Part shown: positions 33,336-42,224 of the stretch, in pieces
Layout of the letters: the number at the start of each line of letters is the position of its first letter
Numbering within the stretch: the first letter of the stretch is position 1
Source: SKVR01 sp037441525
Lineage (GTDB): Bacteria > Bacteroidota > Bacteroidia > Bacteroidales > UBA7960
Length of the DNA stretch: 44,870 nucleotides
NCBI GenBank assembly: GCA_037441525.1
Contig: JBBISA010000032.1
Span: 1 to 44,870, forward strand
Reading direction: 5' to 3'
Notes under the pieces: generated by a model
What the model was told of the DNA's origin: nothing
The model's database searches: none
What the model saw: only the letters and a program-made list of their open reading frames with translations
Made by a program: the position numbers and the translations under genes

Positions 33336-35549
33336 ATGGAAACCATTTACCTTATCCTTATATTCATTTTGTTTTTGCTGGCAATATCCGACCTGATGGT
33401 AGGCGTTAGCAACGATGCTGTTAACTTTTTAAATTCTGCGGTAGGTTCAAAGGCCGCTCCGCTAAAAATTGTTATGCTGGTAGCAGCTGCAGGGGTTCTG
33501 GTAGGGACACTTTTCTCCGGAGGAATGATGGAGATAGCCAGAAGCGGGATTTTTTATCCCGAAAAATTTACATTCGCCAATATTATGCTCATCTTTCTGG
33601 CAGTAATGATAACTGATGTTATTTTACTTGATACCTTCAACACCATAGGTTTCCCCACATCTACAACAGTTTCACTGGTTTTCGAACTTATGGGAGCATC
33701 GGTAGCCATTGCAATTTTTACCATTACAGCAGGTGAAGGAACTGGAAACCTGGGTGATTATATTAATTCAGCCAAGGCATTAGCTGTTATTTTAGGCATA
33801 TTGCTTTCAGTAATAATAGCTTTTACCATAGGTGCATTTGCTCAGTTTGTGGCAAGATTGATATTCTCTTTTAATTATGAAAGGAGCCTTAAATTGCTGG
33901 GAGGACTTTTTGGAGGGTTTGCCATTACCATGATTGTATATTTTATCCTTATAAAGGGAGCTAAAGATGCTGCATTTATGACACCCGAAAAATATGGTTG
34001 GGTAAAAGAGAATACCTTAAAAATATTAACATTCACTTTTTTGGGTTTTACTGGTTTGCTTTATCTTGTAAATATATTGTTTCAGATCAACATATTAAAG
34101 ATAATAGTTCTTACCGGAACCTTCGCCCTGGCCATGGCCTTTGCAGGAAACGACCTTGTTAATTTTATAGGGGTTCCTCTTGCCGGGTATGACTCATTTA
34201 TGGCCTATGCAAATACTCCTGGTGCCAACCCGGATACTCTCACCATGGAATCGCTTAAGGGAGCTGTAAAGACACCCTTTCTTTTCCTTCTGTTAGCCGG
34301 ATTAGTAATGGTTATAACCCTTTATAAATCGAAGAAAGCACGCACGGTAATTATGACCAGTGTAAACCTGAGCCGGCAGGATGAAGGGGAAGAACGTTTT
34401 GGCTCCTCAGTTCTTTCAAGAAGTATTGTAAGAACTGGGTTAAGGGTTAATAATTCCATTTCGGGCATATTACCCGAGCGGTTAAAGGAATGGATTTCTG
34501 TAAGACTAGAACCGATTCCCCGAAAGAAAAAGGACAAAAACCTTCCTGCATTCGATCTTATCAGGGCATCAGTAAACCTTGTGGTTGCCAGTGCACTTAT
34601 TGCACTTGGCACTTCTTTCAAACTGCCCCTTTCTACCACTTATGTAACTTTTATGGTTGCCATGGGCACAAGCCTTTCTGATGGCGCCTGGGACAGGGAA
34701 AGTGCTGTATTCAGAATTACAGGTGTTTTTTCTGTAATTAGTGGTTGGTTTTTTACCGCCATTTCTGCTTTTACCGTATCCTTCATATTAGCAACCTCGT
34801 TTTTCTTTGGTGGAATTGTTGTGGTTTTTGTTTTGATCTCCGTAGCCATTTACATGGCTTACCGTACACACCGTTTGCACACAAAGTATGAAGAAACGGT
34901 AAAAGCAACAAAGGAAGAGGAAGAGGCTGTAAACCAAGGCAATTTAAATGAGTTTTGTATCAGAATTGCACAGAGTGTATTTGTAGGTGTCAGCGATTTT
35001 TATAAACAAATTATCAATGCCACCGGTGATAATGCCCTTAGTGAGTTAAAACTCATTAGAAAGAACATTGAGAGTATGCAGAAAAGGGCACGGATGCACA
35101 GGAAAATTGTTGCACAACTCCTTAAAGGAACCCCGGAGCAGGATGCCGATCAGGCCTGGTATTTAATCAGAATGCAGGATAACCTGCTGGAAATAATAAA
35201 TTGTATTGGCATAATAGCGGGTGCTACCTACAATCATATAGCCAATTATCATAAACCATTAAATCAGCAGCAGCTCTATGAACTAATGGAAGTGAGCGAA
35301 AATCTTACCCTTTTGCTAAGTTCCATGGCCAATGAGTTATCGCTGGTTGATGATACTTTTCAAGCAAAAACAGAAATATTGAAAAACTCCGCAGAAGCAG
35401 TCATCGAGGCCTGCAACAGAAATGAAGTAAAAAGAATTCGCGAAGAAATGACTGGCAACCGCAGCAGCATATTGTTTATGAGCATTTTGCAGGAAACCAG
35501 AAACATAGTGCATTTTTCTTCTCAGGTAATGAAAAGAATGGGGAGGTAA
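33336..35549 (+). CDS. PiT-family inorganic phosphate transporter with PhoU-like tail
   Basis: A 737-residue inner-membrane phosphate permease of the PiT family, which takes up metal-phosphate with protons or sodium. The two signature blocks are GVSNDAVNFLNSAVGSKA near residue 24 and a second inverse copy near AGNDLVNFIGVPLAG (about residue 270), plus STTYVTFMVAMGTSLSDGAWDRES (about residue 435). About ten membrane segments are followed by a cytoplasmic domain of about 220 residues with helical, PhoU-like character (from about residue 515 to the end). The length is well above E. coli PitA (499 residues) because of this tail and a central loop; this large form is common in Bacteroidota. It is monocistronic, with a promoter-like site before it. 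Confidence 0.9.
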   Translation: METIYLILIFILFLLAISDLMVGVSNDAVNFLNSAVGSKAAPLKIVMLVAAAGVLVGTLFSGGMMEIARSGIFYPEKFTFANIMLIFLAVMITDVILLDTFNTIGFPTSTTVSLVFELMGASVAIAIFTITAGEGTGNLGDYINSAKALAVILGILLSVIIAFTIGAFAQFVARLIFSFNYERSLKLLGGLFGGFAITMIVYFILIKGAKDAAFMTPEKYGWVKENTLKILTFTFLGFTGLLYLVNILFQINILKIIVLTGTFALAMAFAGNDLVNFIGVPLAGYDSFMAYANTPGANPDTLTMESLKGAVKTPFLFLLLAGLVMVITLYKSKKARTVIMTSVNLSRQDEGEERFGSSVLSRSIVRTGLRVNNSISGILPERLKEWISVRLEPIPRKKKDKNLPAFDLIRASVNLVVASALIALGTSFKLPLSTTYVTFMVAMGTSLSDGAWDRESAVFRITGVFSVISGWFFTAISAFTVSFILATSFFFGGIVVVFVLISVAIYMAYRTHRLHTKYEETVKATKEEEEAVNQGNLNEFCIRIAQSVFVGVSDFYKQIINATGDNALSELKLIRKNIESMQKRARMHRKIVAQLLKGTPEQDADQAWYLIRMQDNLLEIINCIGIIAGATYNHIANYHKPLNQQQLYELMEVSENLTLLLSSMANELSLVDDTFQAKTEILKNSAEAVIEACNRNEVKRIREEMTGNRSSILFMSILQETRNIVHFSSQVMKRMGR

Positions 35550-35624
35550 TGTGTAATACCAATACTGGGTTGCTAAGTGCTCAACCTCGGATAATCAGCA
35601 AAAAAACATAACCACAAGCCTTCT

Positions 35625-37472
35625 CTATACCTCCAGCACATCGAGTTCAACCCTCAGGTTTTCGATGATGAAGTTCTGGCGGTCGGGGGTATTTTTGCCC
35701 ATGTAGAAGTCGAGCATTTCTTTAAGGCTGTGGTCTTTCTGCAGCAGCACGGGGTCGAGGCGGATGCTCTTGCCAATAAAATTGCCGAATTCGTCGGGCG
35801 AGATTTCTCCAAGCCCCTTGAAACGGGTAATTTCTGGCTTTCCCTTCAGTTCGTCAATGGCGTCGCGCTTTTCCTGCTCCGAATAACAGTAAATGGTTTT
35901 TTGCTTGTTGCGCACCCTGAACAGAGGAGTCTGCAAAATGTAAAGGTGCCCGTTTCTGACAAGGTCGGGGAAGAACTGAAGAAAGAAAGTAATAAGCAGA
36001 AGGCGGATGTGCATACCATCCACATCAGCATCGGTGGCAATCACAATGTTGTTGTAGCGGAGCTCTTCCAGACCGTCCTCTATGTTCAGCGCGGCCTGCA
36101 GCAGGTTGAACTCTTCGTTTTCATAAACAATCTTTTTGGTCAGGCCATAACAGTTGAGGGGTTTTCCCTTTAAGCTGAAAACCCCCTGGGTATTCACATC
36201 GCGGGCTTTGGTAATGCTTCCCGATGCTGAATCGCCCTCGGTAATAAACAGGGTGGTTTCGAGCCGTCGCTCGTGGTTATCGCTGTAATGTATGCGGCAG
36301 TCGCGCAGTTTTTTGTTGTGCAGGCTCACCTTCTTCATCCGTTCCTTGGCCAGTTTTTTAATGCTGGCCATATCCTTGCGTTCCTTTTCGCTCAGCAATA
36401 TTTTTCTAAGAAGAGCTTCAGCGGTATCAGGGTTCATGTGCAGGTAATTGTCGAGCCTGCGTTTTACAATCTCCTGGACATAATTTCGGATAGTGGCTGA
36501 TTTTTCAGTACCATCCATATAAAGAGAGCCCAGCTTTGTTTTTGTCTGCGATTCGAAAACCGGCTCGTTTACTCTGATACTCAGGGCTACTATGATGGAT
36601 GTTTTTATATCGTTGGCGTCAAAATCGCGTTTGTAAAACTCGCGCAGCGTCTTGTTAATAGCTTCACGGAAGGAATTCTGGTGGCTTCCGCCCTGAGTGG
36701 TGTGCTGTCCGTTAACAAACGAAAAATATTCTTCCGAATACTGTGTTAGACTGTGGGTAAAGGCAAATTCAAGATCTTCATCCTGCAGGTGGATGATTGG
36801 GTAGCAAATAGGGCTGTCGATGTTGCGGGTAAGCAGGTCATGAAGGCCGTTTTCGGCAAATAGTTTCTGTCCGTTGAAGTTGATGGTGAGCCCTTTGTTG
36901 AGAAAAACATAGTTCCACAACATTTTTTCAATATAATCATTGATGTAGCGGTACTTACCGAAGATCTCCTCATCGGGCACAAAACTTACCCGGGTGCCCC
37001 GGCGACCGGTATTGGGCTCTTCATCCGATTCTTGTATGAGTGTACCGCTTTCAAATACTGCTATCTTGGTTTTGTTGTCGCGGATAGATTGTATGGTAAA
37101 GTGGCTCGAAAGAGCATTTACTGCCTTTGTACCCACACCATTGAGCCCCACGGTTTTCTTGAAGGCTTTGCCCTCGTATTTGGCGCCGGTATTCATACGC
37201 GCAACGCACTCCACAACTTTACCCAGCGGAATTCCGCGGCCGTAGTCGCGCACGGTGATCATTTTATCGTTTATGCTTACATCAATGGCTTTCCCATTGC
37301 CCATGATGAACTCATCAATAGAGTTATCGATGATCTCTTTGATAAGAACATAGATACCATCGTCGGGCGAACTGCCGTCGCCCAGTTTGCCAATGTACAT
37401 CCCGGGGCGCAGTCGTATATGTTCATCCCATTCCAGGGAGCGTATGCTGTCTTCAGTATAATTTGCACTCAT
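35625..37472 (-). CDS. parE: DNA topoisomerase IV subunit B
   Basis: A 615-residue type IIA topoisomerase B subunit of ParE/GyrB type. The GHKL ATPase has IIDNSIDEF, DYGRGIPLG and LNGVGTKAVNALS; the transducer follows; the TOPRIM domain has FITEGDSASGS and DADVDGMHIRLLL; the end has RFKGLGEISPDEF. I chose ATG 37472 over ATG 37508 because a complete promoter covers 37495-37522, which would place the longer start outside the transcript. Unlike in many Bacteroidota, the A subunit gene does not follow: the downstream neighbour is the convergent PiT gene. The protein has no GyrB-specific insert. ParE rather than GyrB is judged from overall similarity. Confidence 0.88.
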   Translation of the reverse strand: MSANYTEDSIRSLEWDEHIRLRPGMYIGKLGDGSSPDDGIYVLIKEIIDNSIDEFIMGNGKAIDVSINDKMITVRDYGRGIPLGKVVECVARMNTGAKYEGKAFKKTVGLNGVGTKAVNALSSHFTIQSIRDNKTKIAVFESGTLIQESDEEPNTGRRGTRVSFVPDEEIFGKYRYINDYIEKMLWNYVFLNKGLTINFNGQKLFAENGLHDLLTRNIDSPICYPIIHLQDEDLEFAFTHSLTQYSEEYFSFVNGQHTTQGGSHQNSFREAINKTLREFYKRDFDANDIKTSIIVALSIRVNEPVFESQTKTKLGSLYMDGTEKSATIRNYVQEIVKRRLDNYLHMNPDTAEALLRKILLSEKERKDMASIKKLAKERMKKVSLHNKKLRDCRIHYSDNHERRLETTLFITEGDSASGSITKARDVNTQGVFSLKGKPLNCYGLTKKIVYENEEFNLLQAALNIEDGLEELRYNNIVIATDADVDGMHIRLLLITFFLQFFPDLVRNGHLYILQTPLFRVRNKQKTIYCYSEQEKRDAIDELKGKPEITRFKGLGEISPDEFGNFIGKSIRLDPVLLQKDHSLKEMLDFYMGKNTPDRQNFIIENLRVELDVLEV

Positions 37473-37494
37473 AGTACTCTTTTGATTTAACTCG

Positions 37495-37522
37495 CAAATA
37501 TAGCACAATCAACCCCAGCCAA
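37495..37522 (-). promoter_or_regulatory. Promoter for parE
   Basis: On the minus strand a -33 TTG (37520-37522) and a -7 TATATTTG (37495-37502) are separated by 17 bases. Transcription would begin near 37488, about 15 bases before ATG 37472, and this decides the start codon. Confidence 0.65.
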
Positions 37523-37894
37523 TCCGTGGTTTTGAAAAAGATTATCAACAGTAGAAACAGCATCTGACCAAAGCGCAATTATCATACATTCAATGTTTTA
37601 GCTTTGTAATTGGGTTTATTTTTTGTTTTTGTTGAAAAAATTTTGTGTGGATTTGATTTCGGGTTGGATTATGGGAGGTAGATGATGCTGATTTTTTGTT
37701 TATACCAGCTTTAAAATAAAAAGTAGCCGATAATGATAAAAAATATAATGGCTGAAGCGCAATAGGGTCAGTTTAATGAAGATTTTACTGGCGACATCGA
37801 CTGAACTAATGTTGAGTGTGATTTGCAGGGATCGCATGCAACGAAAATTCAGCATTGTTATTGCAACTTTTTTTTAATTATTTTCTGATTTATT

Positions 37895-37923
37895 TTTGAT
37901 ATTCGAAAAATTATCTAATTTTA
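37895..37923 (+). promoter_or_regulatory. Candidate promoter for DUF2461-prmC
   Basis: A -33 TTTG at 37895-37898 and a -7 TAATTTTA at 37916-37923 (one base off the consensus) are 17 bases apart. The transcript would begin near 37930 and enter the hairpin at 37960 almost immediately. The rest of the gap from 37523 to 37894 holds an isolated TAGCTTTG at 37599-37606 with no gene after it and nothing else I can support. Confidence 0.45.
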
Positions 37924-37959
37924 CGGCTCAAACAAAAACAAAAACAACATGAAGAGAGC

Positions 37960-37989
37960 CCCTGTGAACCCAATTCACAGGGTTTTTTT
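37960..37989 (+). terminator. Leader terminator upstream of DUF2461-prmC
   Basis: CCCTGTGAA (37960-37968) pairs with TTCACAGGG (37974-37982) around a five-base loop, followed directly by seven T. It has the full form of an intrinsic terminator, yet no gene precedes it on this strand, and it lies 40 bases before the DUF2461 start. A 22-codon frame (37949-38017, ATG AAG AGA GCC) runs through the hairpin. It may be an attenuator or the end of a very short RNA. Confidence 0.6.
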
Positions 37990-38028
37990 ATTACTTTTAA
38001 GCAGATTAAACTCTTAAATGTCCATATT

Positions 38029-38706
38029 ATGCTACAACAGTCAACCCTTCAGTTCTACAGGGAACTCAGGGATAATAATCATCGGGAATGGTTTGATACA
38101 AATCGTCAGCGCTACCAGAAAGCTAAGGAAAATTACCTTGCAATTACCGCCGAAATACTTTCCGGATTACAGAAACATGATGCTGGTTTGCTGCCATTAC
38201 AACCCAAAGACTGCATATTCAGAATTAACCGCGACATACGATTTTCAAACGATAATAGGCCCTATAAGACGCACATGGGCATATTTATGACCCCGGGCGG
38301 CAGAAATATGCAACGGGCAGGTTACTACGTGCATCTCGATGAGGCTGAAGGCTCGTTTGCCGGAGGTGGTATTTATATGCCCCCGGCCAATGTGTTGAAA
38401 AAGGTCAGAAGAGAGATTTCAGATTTCTACGAAGACCTTGATGCCATTGTAAATTCACCTGAATTCAGGGAAACCTATGGCGACTTTGACCGCGAACCCG
38501 GTGTGGTGCTTACCCGTCCGCCCAAGGGCTACAACGATTCAGACCCTGCCATTGAATTTCTTAAGCTGAAGTCATTTACGGTCACAAGCCCCTTGTCGGT
38601 TGAAATGCTCACCGATACCAAAGGGATTAAGAAAGTGACTGAAATACTGGTAAGGCTTAAGCCCTTAATTGATTTTCTCAACAGGGCTTTGCACAACGAT
38701 TTGTAA
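38029..38706 (+). CDS. DUF2461 (TIGR02453) family protein
   Basis: A 225-residue protein of the DUF2461/TIGR02453 family, of unknown biochemical function, found in bacteria and fungi. The defining segments are FYRELRDNNHREWFDTNRQRYQKAKENYL at the start, FRINRDIRFSNDNRPYKTHMGIFM, and YYVHLDEAEGSFAGGGIYMPP, all intact. The protein should be cytosolic, with no signal peptide or membrane segment. It lies 21 bases before prmC on the same strand and likely shares its transcript. A terminator-like hairpin sits in its leader. Confidence 0.85.
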   Translation: MLQQSTLQFYRELRDNNHREWFDTNRQRYQKAKENYLAITAEILSGLQKHDAGLLPLQPKDCIFRINRDIRFSNDNRPYKTHMGIFMTPGGRNMQRAGYYVHLDEAEGSFAGGGIYMPPANVLKKVRREISDFYEDLDAIVNSPEFRETYGDFDREPGVVLTRPPKGYNDSDPAIEFLKLKSFTVTSPLSVEMLTDTKGIKKVTEILVRLKPLIDFLNRALHNDL

Positions 38707-38727
38707 TGTTTTTCATCTGCTGCTGGT

Positions 38728-39636
38728 ATGTCCTATCGGAATAAACCCAATTCAATCCCCAATCTTAAAGGAATTGTAACACTCGCCGATGCTTATGGTT
38801 ATTCCTGCAAATTCCTTGGCAATTTGTATGAATTGTCCGAAGCAAGAGCTATTTCACTACGTTTGTTCGAAGACCTGTTGGGTTTTGGGCAAACTTCCGT
38901 TATACTGGGAAATGACATCGTTCTGAATGAGGAAAAACTAAACCTGCTTTGCGATTCACTGACGAACCTTGCCTTGCATTTGCCGGTTCAGTATGTAACA
39001 GGTAAGACTTTTTTCAGGGAAATGATGTTATGGGTGAACGAAAGTGTTCTCATTCCCCGGCCCGAAACCGAAGAATTGGTGCAATGGGTGCTGGATGATC
39101 TGAAAACCGGTCAGCTTAACAATGTATCACCTTCGATATGGGATATTGGCACCGGAAGTGGTGCCATAGCAATTTCCCTGGCCCGCGAATGGGGAAGTTC
39201 GGTTCTATTTGCCAGCGATATAAGCAATGATGCATTGCAGGTAGCACGCAGTAATGGACAAAATAATCATGTTAATATCCGGTTTTTTAGCCACGACATC
39301 CTTACTGATCCGCTACCCGAACATAAATTTGATATAGTGGTAAGCAATCCGCCTTACGTTATGGATGCTGAAAAAAAGTTGATGCAACCCAATGTTCTTG
39401 ATAACGAACCTTCCCTGGCCCTTTTTGTGCCCGATGATGATCCTCTGGTTTTTTACAGGGCAATTGCACTGGCTGCTGCAAGGGTTCTAAAAAGGGGAGG
39501 GGCACTATATTTCGAAATCAATGAGAACCTGGGGCAGGATACTGTCAGTGTGGTTCAGTCAGCCGGGTTTTCTGATGTTGAGCTCAAAAGGGATTTCCTG
39601 GGGAAAGAGAGATTTATAAAGGGGGTGATTGGTTAA
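38728..39636 (+). CDS. prmC: Release factor N5-glutamine methyltransferase
   Basis: A 302-residue PrmC (HemK) that methylates the glutamine of the GGQ motif in peptide-chain release factors with S-adenosylmethionine. An N-terminal helical domain (with PVQYVTGKTFFREMMLWVNESVLIPRPETEELVQW) precedes the methyltransferase domain with the cofactor motif WDIGTGSGAIAISLA and the catalytic NPPY motif in VVSNPPYVMDAEKK. The first 20 residues are a little longer than usual, and the start at ATG 38728 has no strong ribosome-binding site. It follows the DUF2461 gene by 21 bases. Confidence 0.92.
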   Translation: MSYRNKPNSIPNLKGIVTLADAYGYSCKFLGNLYELSEARAISLRLFEDLLGFGQTSVILGNDIVLNEEKLNLLCDSLTNLALHLPVQYVTGKTFFREMMLWVNESVLIPRPETEELVQWVLDDLKTGQLNNVSPSIWDIGTGSGAIAISLAREWGSSVLFASDISNDALQVARSNGQNNHVNIRFFSHDILTDPLPEHKFDIVVSNPPYVMDAEKKLMQPNVLDNEPSLALFVPDDDPLVFYRAIALAAARVLKRGGALYFEINENLGQDTVSVVQSAGFSDVELKRDFLGKERFIKGVIG

Positions 39637-39804
39637 TAATCTGGTAAGTTGGGTTTGATGGTTTATAGTAAATCAGAATTGCAGAAGGATGATAATATAA
39701 TTTTTGTATAGCATAAATTAGTTTTGTTTAATTGATTAAATAAGCGTTTGTAAATCAGCGTTGTCTGCGTTCTAATTTCAATTTAATTAAGCAAGTAGTA
39801 ATTT

Positions 39805-39837
39805 TTTGGCTTATGATAAATTAAAATACTAACTTTG
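39805..39837 (+). promoter_or_regulatory. Promoter for the membrane protein-regulator pair
   Basis: A -33 TTTG at 39805-39808 and an exact -7 TAACTTTG at 39830-39837 are separated by 21 bases, a full match to the Bacteroidota consensus. Transcription would start near 39845, inside the operator-like repeat at 39831-39854. The remainder of the 232-base gap is AT-rich without other structure. Confidence 0.7.
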
Positions 39838-39854
39838 CATCTCAAAGTACTTTT
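39831..39854. promoter_or_regulatory. Operator-like repeat, copy 1
   Basis: AACTTTG, five variable bases, then CAAAGTACTTTT. It contains an inverted repeat ACTTTG-N5-CAAAGT and, overlapping it, the palindrome AAAGTACTTT. It overlaps the -7 element and the expected start of transcription. The same 24-base pattern, with identical spacing, recurs before creD at 40823. Confidence 0.6.
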
Positions 39855-39868
39855 AAATATATTTAAAC

Positions 39869-40528
39869 ATGCCACAAGAAAACAAGCATTTGGAAGATAT
39901 TAAAGAGATCCGCTCTATCATGGAGCGTTCCACCCAGTTTTTATCGCTGAGTGGTTTGTCGGGGGTGTTTGCAGGGGTGTTTGCCTTGCTGGGAGCGGGC
40001 GCGGTTTACGTTAAGAAGCTGAGGTTTTTACCCATCGACTACACTTCAGGACGCAATGCTTTGGTCAAGGAACTGTTTGCCGGCAGCGAATACTCAGGTT
40101 TTGTAGTGTTTACTTTCGTCACCGGGGTTATGGTGCTTATCCTGGCTTTGCTTTCGGTTGTTTTTTTCTCGGTACGAAATGCCCGCAAAAAAGGATTACC
40201 CATCTGGAACCAGAGCGCACGCAGGGTACTGATCAACCTGTTTATACCGCTGATTGCCGGTGGATTATTTTGCCTGATCTTGTTATACCACCAACTGGGC
40301 TATCTTGTGGCACCAGTTACACTGATATTTTATGGCTTGGCACTGATAAATGCAAGCAAATATACCATAAGAGATATTCGTTACTTAGGATTATCGATAA
40401 CCATTGTGGGTTTGCTGGCTTCATTCTGGGTGGGTTACGGATTGTATTTCTGGGCATTCGGTTTTGGAGTGCTGCATATTGTTTACGGCTTTGTAATGTA
40501 CCTGAGGTATGAAAGATCTGATAGCTAA
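39869..40528 (+). CDS. Multi-pass membrane protein, function unknown
   Basis: A 219-residue protein with an N-terminal charged segment (ENKHLEDIKEIRSIMERSTQFLSLSG) and about six hydrophobic segments, the first at 30-47, then about 77-100, 122-145, 148-162, 173-189 and 190-210. I recognise no named family. It is overlapped by 20 bases by the winged-helix regulator gene, so the two are co-translated, and a creD gene follows. By context it is likely a membrane component of a regulator-creD envelope module. Confidence 0.7.
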   Translation: MPQENKHLEDIKEIRSIMERSTQFLSLSGLSGVFAGVFALLGAGAVYVKKLRFLPIDYTSGRNALVKELFAGSEYSGFVVFTFVTGVMVLILALLSVVFFSVRNARKKGLPIWNQSARRVLINLFIPLIAGGLFCLILLYHQLGYLVAPVTLIFYGLALINASKYTIRDIRYLGLSITIVGLLASFWVGYGLYFWAFGFGVLHIVYGFVMYLRYERSDS

Positions 40529-40808
40529 TCTTAATAGGAATTTTGAAAGCCGAATCAGACTTGGCGTTATGTCGGTGCTGATGGTCAACGACTGGGTGGA
40601 ATTTACCACCCTGAAGGAGGTGCTCGACCTTACAGATGGCAATCTTGCCAGCCATATTAAAGCCCTGGAAAAAGAAAACTATATCGAAGTGAAAAAGCAA
40701 TTTGTCGGCAATAAGCCTAATACAAGCTACGGCGTTACCCTTGAAGGACGAAAAGCTTTTGATGAACATTTAAAAGCTCTTGAGGAGCTCATCAACAAAG
40801 GCTCATAA
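40509..40808 (+). CDS. Winged-helix transcriptional regulator (HTH_34 type)
   Basis: A 99-residue winged-helix DNA-binding protein of the MarR-like group that Pfam calls winged helix DNA-binding domain (HTH_34). It consists of almost only the domain: helices with RIRLGVMSVLMVNDWVEFTTLKEVLDLTDGNLASHIKALEKENYIEV, the wing QFVGNKPNTSYGVTLEGRKAF, and a short C-terminal helix. It overlaps the preceding membrane-protein gene by 20 bases. Two copies of a 24-base operator-like repeat lie at the promoter of its own operon (39831) and just before creD (40823), so it is the obvious candidate to bind them and control both units. Confidence 0.88.
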   Translation: MKDLIANLNRNFESRIRLGVMSVLMVNDWVEFTTLKEVLDLTDGNLASHIKALEKENYIEVKKQFVGNKPNTSYGVTLEGRKAFDEHLKALEELINKGS

Positions 40809-40822
40809 AATTTTTTCCCTAC

Positions 40823-40846
40823 AACTTTGAAAAACAAAGTACTTTT
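40823..40846. promoter_or_regulatory. Operator-like repeat, copy 2
   Basis: The same pattern as at 39831: AACTTTG, five bases (AAAAA here), CAAAGTACTTTT. It lies 27 bases before the creD start. The bases CAACTTTG at 40822-40829 are one base off the -7 consensus, so the site may again overlap a promoter. Confidence 0.6.
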
Positions 40847-40872
40847 CGTTAACCCTTAAATAATTTTAGAAA

Positions 40873-42189
40873 ATGATAGAAAAAGCGCAGAGCATTTTTG
40901 AGAAAAATGCCAATACCATTAAAGTATTTATTATTGGATTTCTTACAATTATCCTTCTTATCCCCATGGAGATGATCCGGTCGGTGATGAATGAACGTAA
41001 ATCGAGACAAAGCGAGGCATTCCAGGAGATCAGTTCAAAATGGGGAAGCGAGCAAATGGTTGCCGGGCCGGTACTCACCATCCCCTACACCCGTTTCGAT
41101 CTTAATGATAAACAGGAAAGGATCAATGTGAGGCAGGAGACCTTATTTGTTTTGCCTGGCCAGCTTGATGTGGATGCAGAAATGATCCCTGAAACCCGGT
41201 CACGGGGTATTTTCAGGGTTGCCGTTTACCGGTCGGCAATTCAACTCGACGGATTTTTCAGGATCCCCGAAATTGAGCCTGGCAACAGCCTTATTGCCGT
41301 TGAATGGGATAAAGCCAGGATTTCGGTGGGCATAACAGACATGAAGGGGATCAGCGATAGTATTCAGTTTTTGTGGAATGGAGAAAATATGGCCAGCGAG
41401 CCCGGGGTGCATGTTGCAGGCCTTTTTGCTTCTGGTTTTTCGGTGCAACCTTTTGCAAAAGGGATGTTTACCGGAAACGACAAACCTTTTTCCATCAAAG
41501 TGCAACTGAATGGCTCTCATAACCTGAGTTTTGCTCCGGTAGGCAAAGAAACCAATGTAAAGGTTATTTCTTCTTGGGCCGACCCCAGTTTCAGCGGGGC
41601 ATTTTTACCCGGCGATCGTAATGTCACAGCCGATGGTTTTTCAGCCACCTGGAAGGTGCTCGAATTCAACCGTAATTATCCTCAGCAATGGACCAATCAG
41701 CAGGTTAATATCCCTGATTCGGCCTTTGGGGTAAGTCTTATTCTGCCTATCGACAATTATCAGGTGGTAGAGCGTTCAATGAAATATGCCATCCTGTTCT
41801 TTGCCTTTACTTTTATGGTGTTTTTCTTTATGGAAGTACTCAAAAATTACCGGATACATCCCCTGCAATACATCCTGGTGGGTTTCGGGCTAAGCCTGTT
41901 TTACCTGATGCTGCTGTCACTGGCAGAGCATCTGGGTTTCGGACTATCCTATTTCCTGGCCTCAGGTGCCATTATCGCATTGATCACTGGCTATTCCAAA
42001 GCCTTATTTAGAAATAACCGTCTTTCGGCCATTATGGGCAGCTTCCTTGTATTTGTTTATGGATTGCTTTACGTTCTGCTTCAAATGCAGGACTTTGCCC
42101 TGCTGGTGGGTAGCCTTGTATTGTTTGTGGTGCTTGCATTGGTGATGTATCTGACTTTGAAGATTGATTGGTATGGTACCGGAAAATAG
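40873..42189 (+). CDS. creD: CreD-family inner-membrane protein
   Basis: A 438-residue CreD (cell envelope integrity, PF06123) protein. It starts with a membrane segment at about 17-37, followed by a periplasmic domain of about 265 residues with strands such as SKWGSEQMVAGPVLTIPYTR and SFAPVGKETNVKVISSWADPSFSGAFLPG, and ends with five membrane segments from about residue 308. E. coli CreD belongs to the CreBC regulon and affects colicin tolerance and beta-lactam response; the molecular role is unknown. Here it is linked to a winged-helix regulator and its candidate operator instead of a CreBC system. The length is near that of the E. coli protein (450 residues). Confidence 0.92.
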   Translation: MIEKAQSIFEKNANTIKVFIIGFLTIILLIPMEMIRSVMNERKSRQSEAFQEISSKWGSEQMVAGPVLTIPYTRFDLNDKQERINVRQETLFVLPGQLDVDAEMIPETRSRGIFRVAVYRSAIQLDGFFRIPEIEPGNSLIAVEWDKARISVGITDMKGISDSIQFLWNGENMASEPGVHVAGLFASGFSVQPFAKGMFTGNDKPFSIKVQLNGSHNLSFAPVGKETNVKVISSWADPSFSGAFLPGDRNVTADGFSATWKVLEFNRNYPQQWTNQQVNIPDSAFGVSLILPIDNYQVVERSMKYAILFFAFTFMVFFFMEVLKNYRIHPLQYILVGFGLSLFYLMLLSLAEHLGFGLSYFLASGAIIALITGYSKALFRNNRLSAIMGSFLVFVYGLLYVLLQMQDFALLVGSLVLFVVLALVMYLTLKIDWYGTGK

Positions 42190-42224
42190 CCTGCTCGACG
42201 GACAACTCCAAGTCTTTTTAACAA

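Noticed and set aside
37473..37508. Upstream ATG at 37508 for parE, giving 12 more residues
   Set aside because: The added residues do not resemble the family start and lie within a well-formed promoter.
37599..37606. TAGCTTTG as the promoter of a gene in the gap 37523-38028
   Set aside because: It matches the consensus, but no coding region or structured RNA follows it before the separate promoter-like site at 37895.
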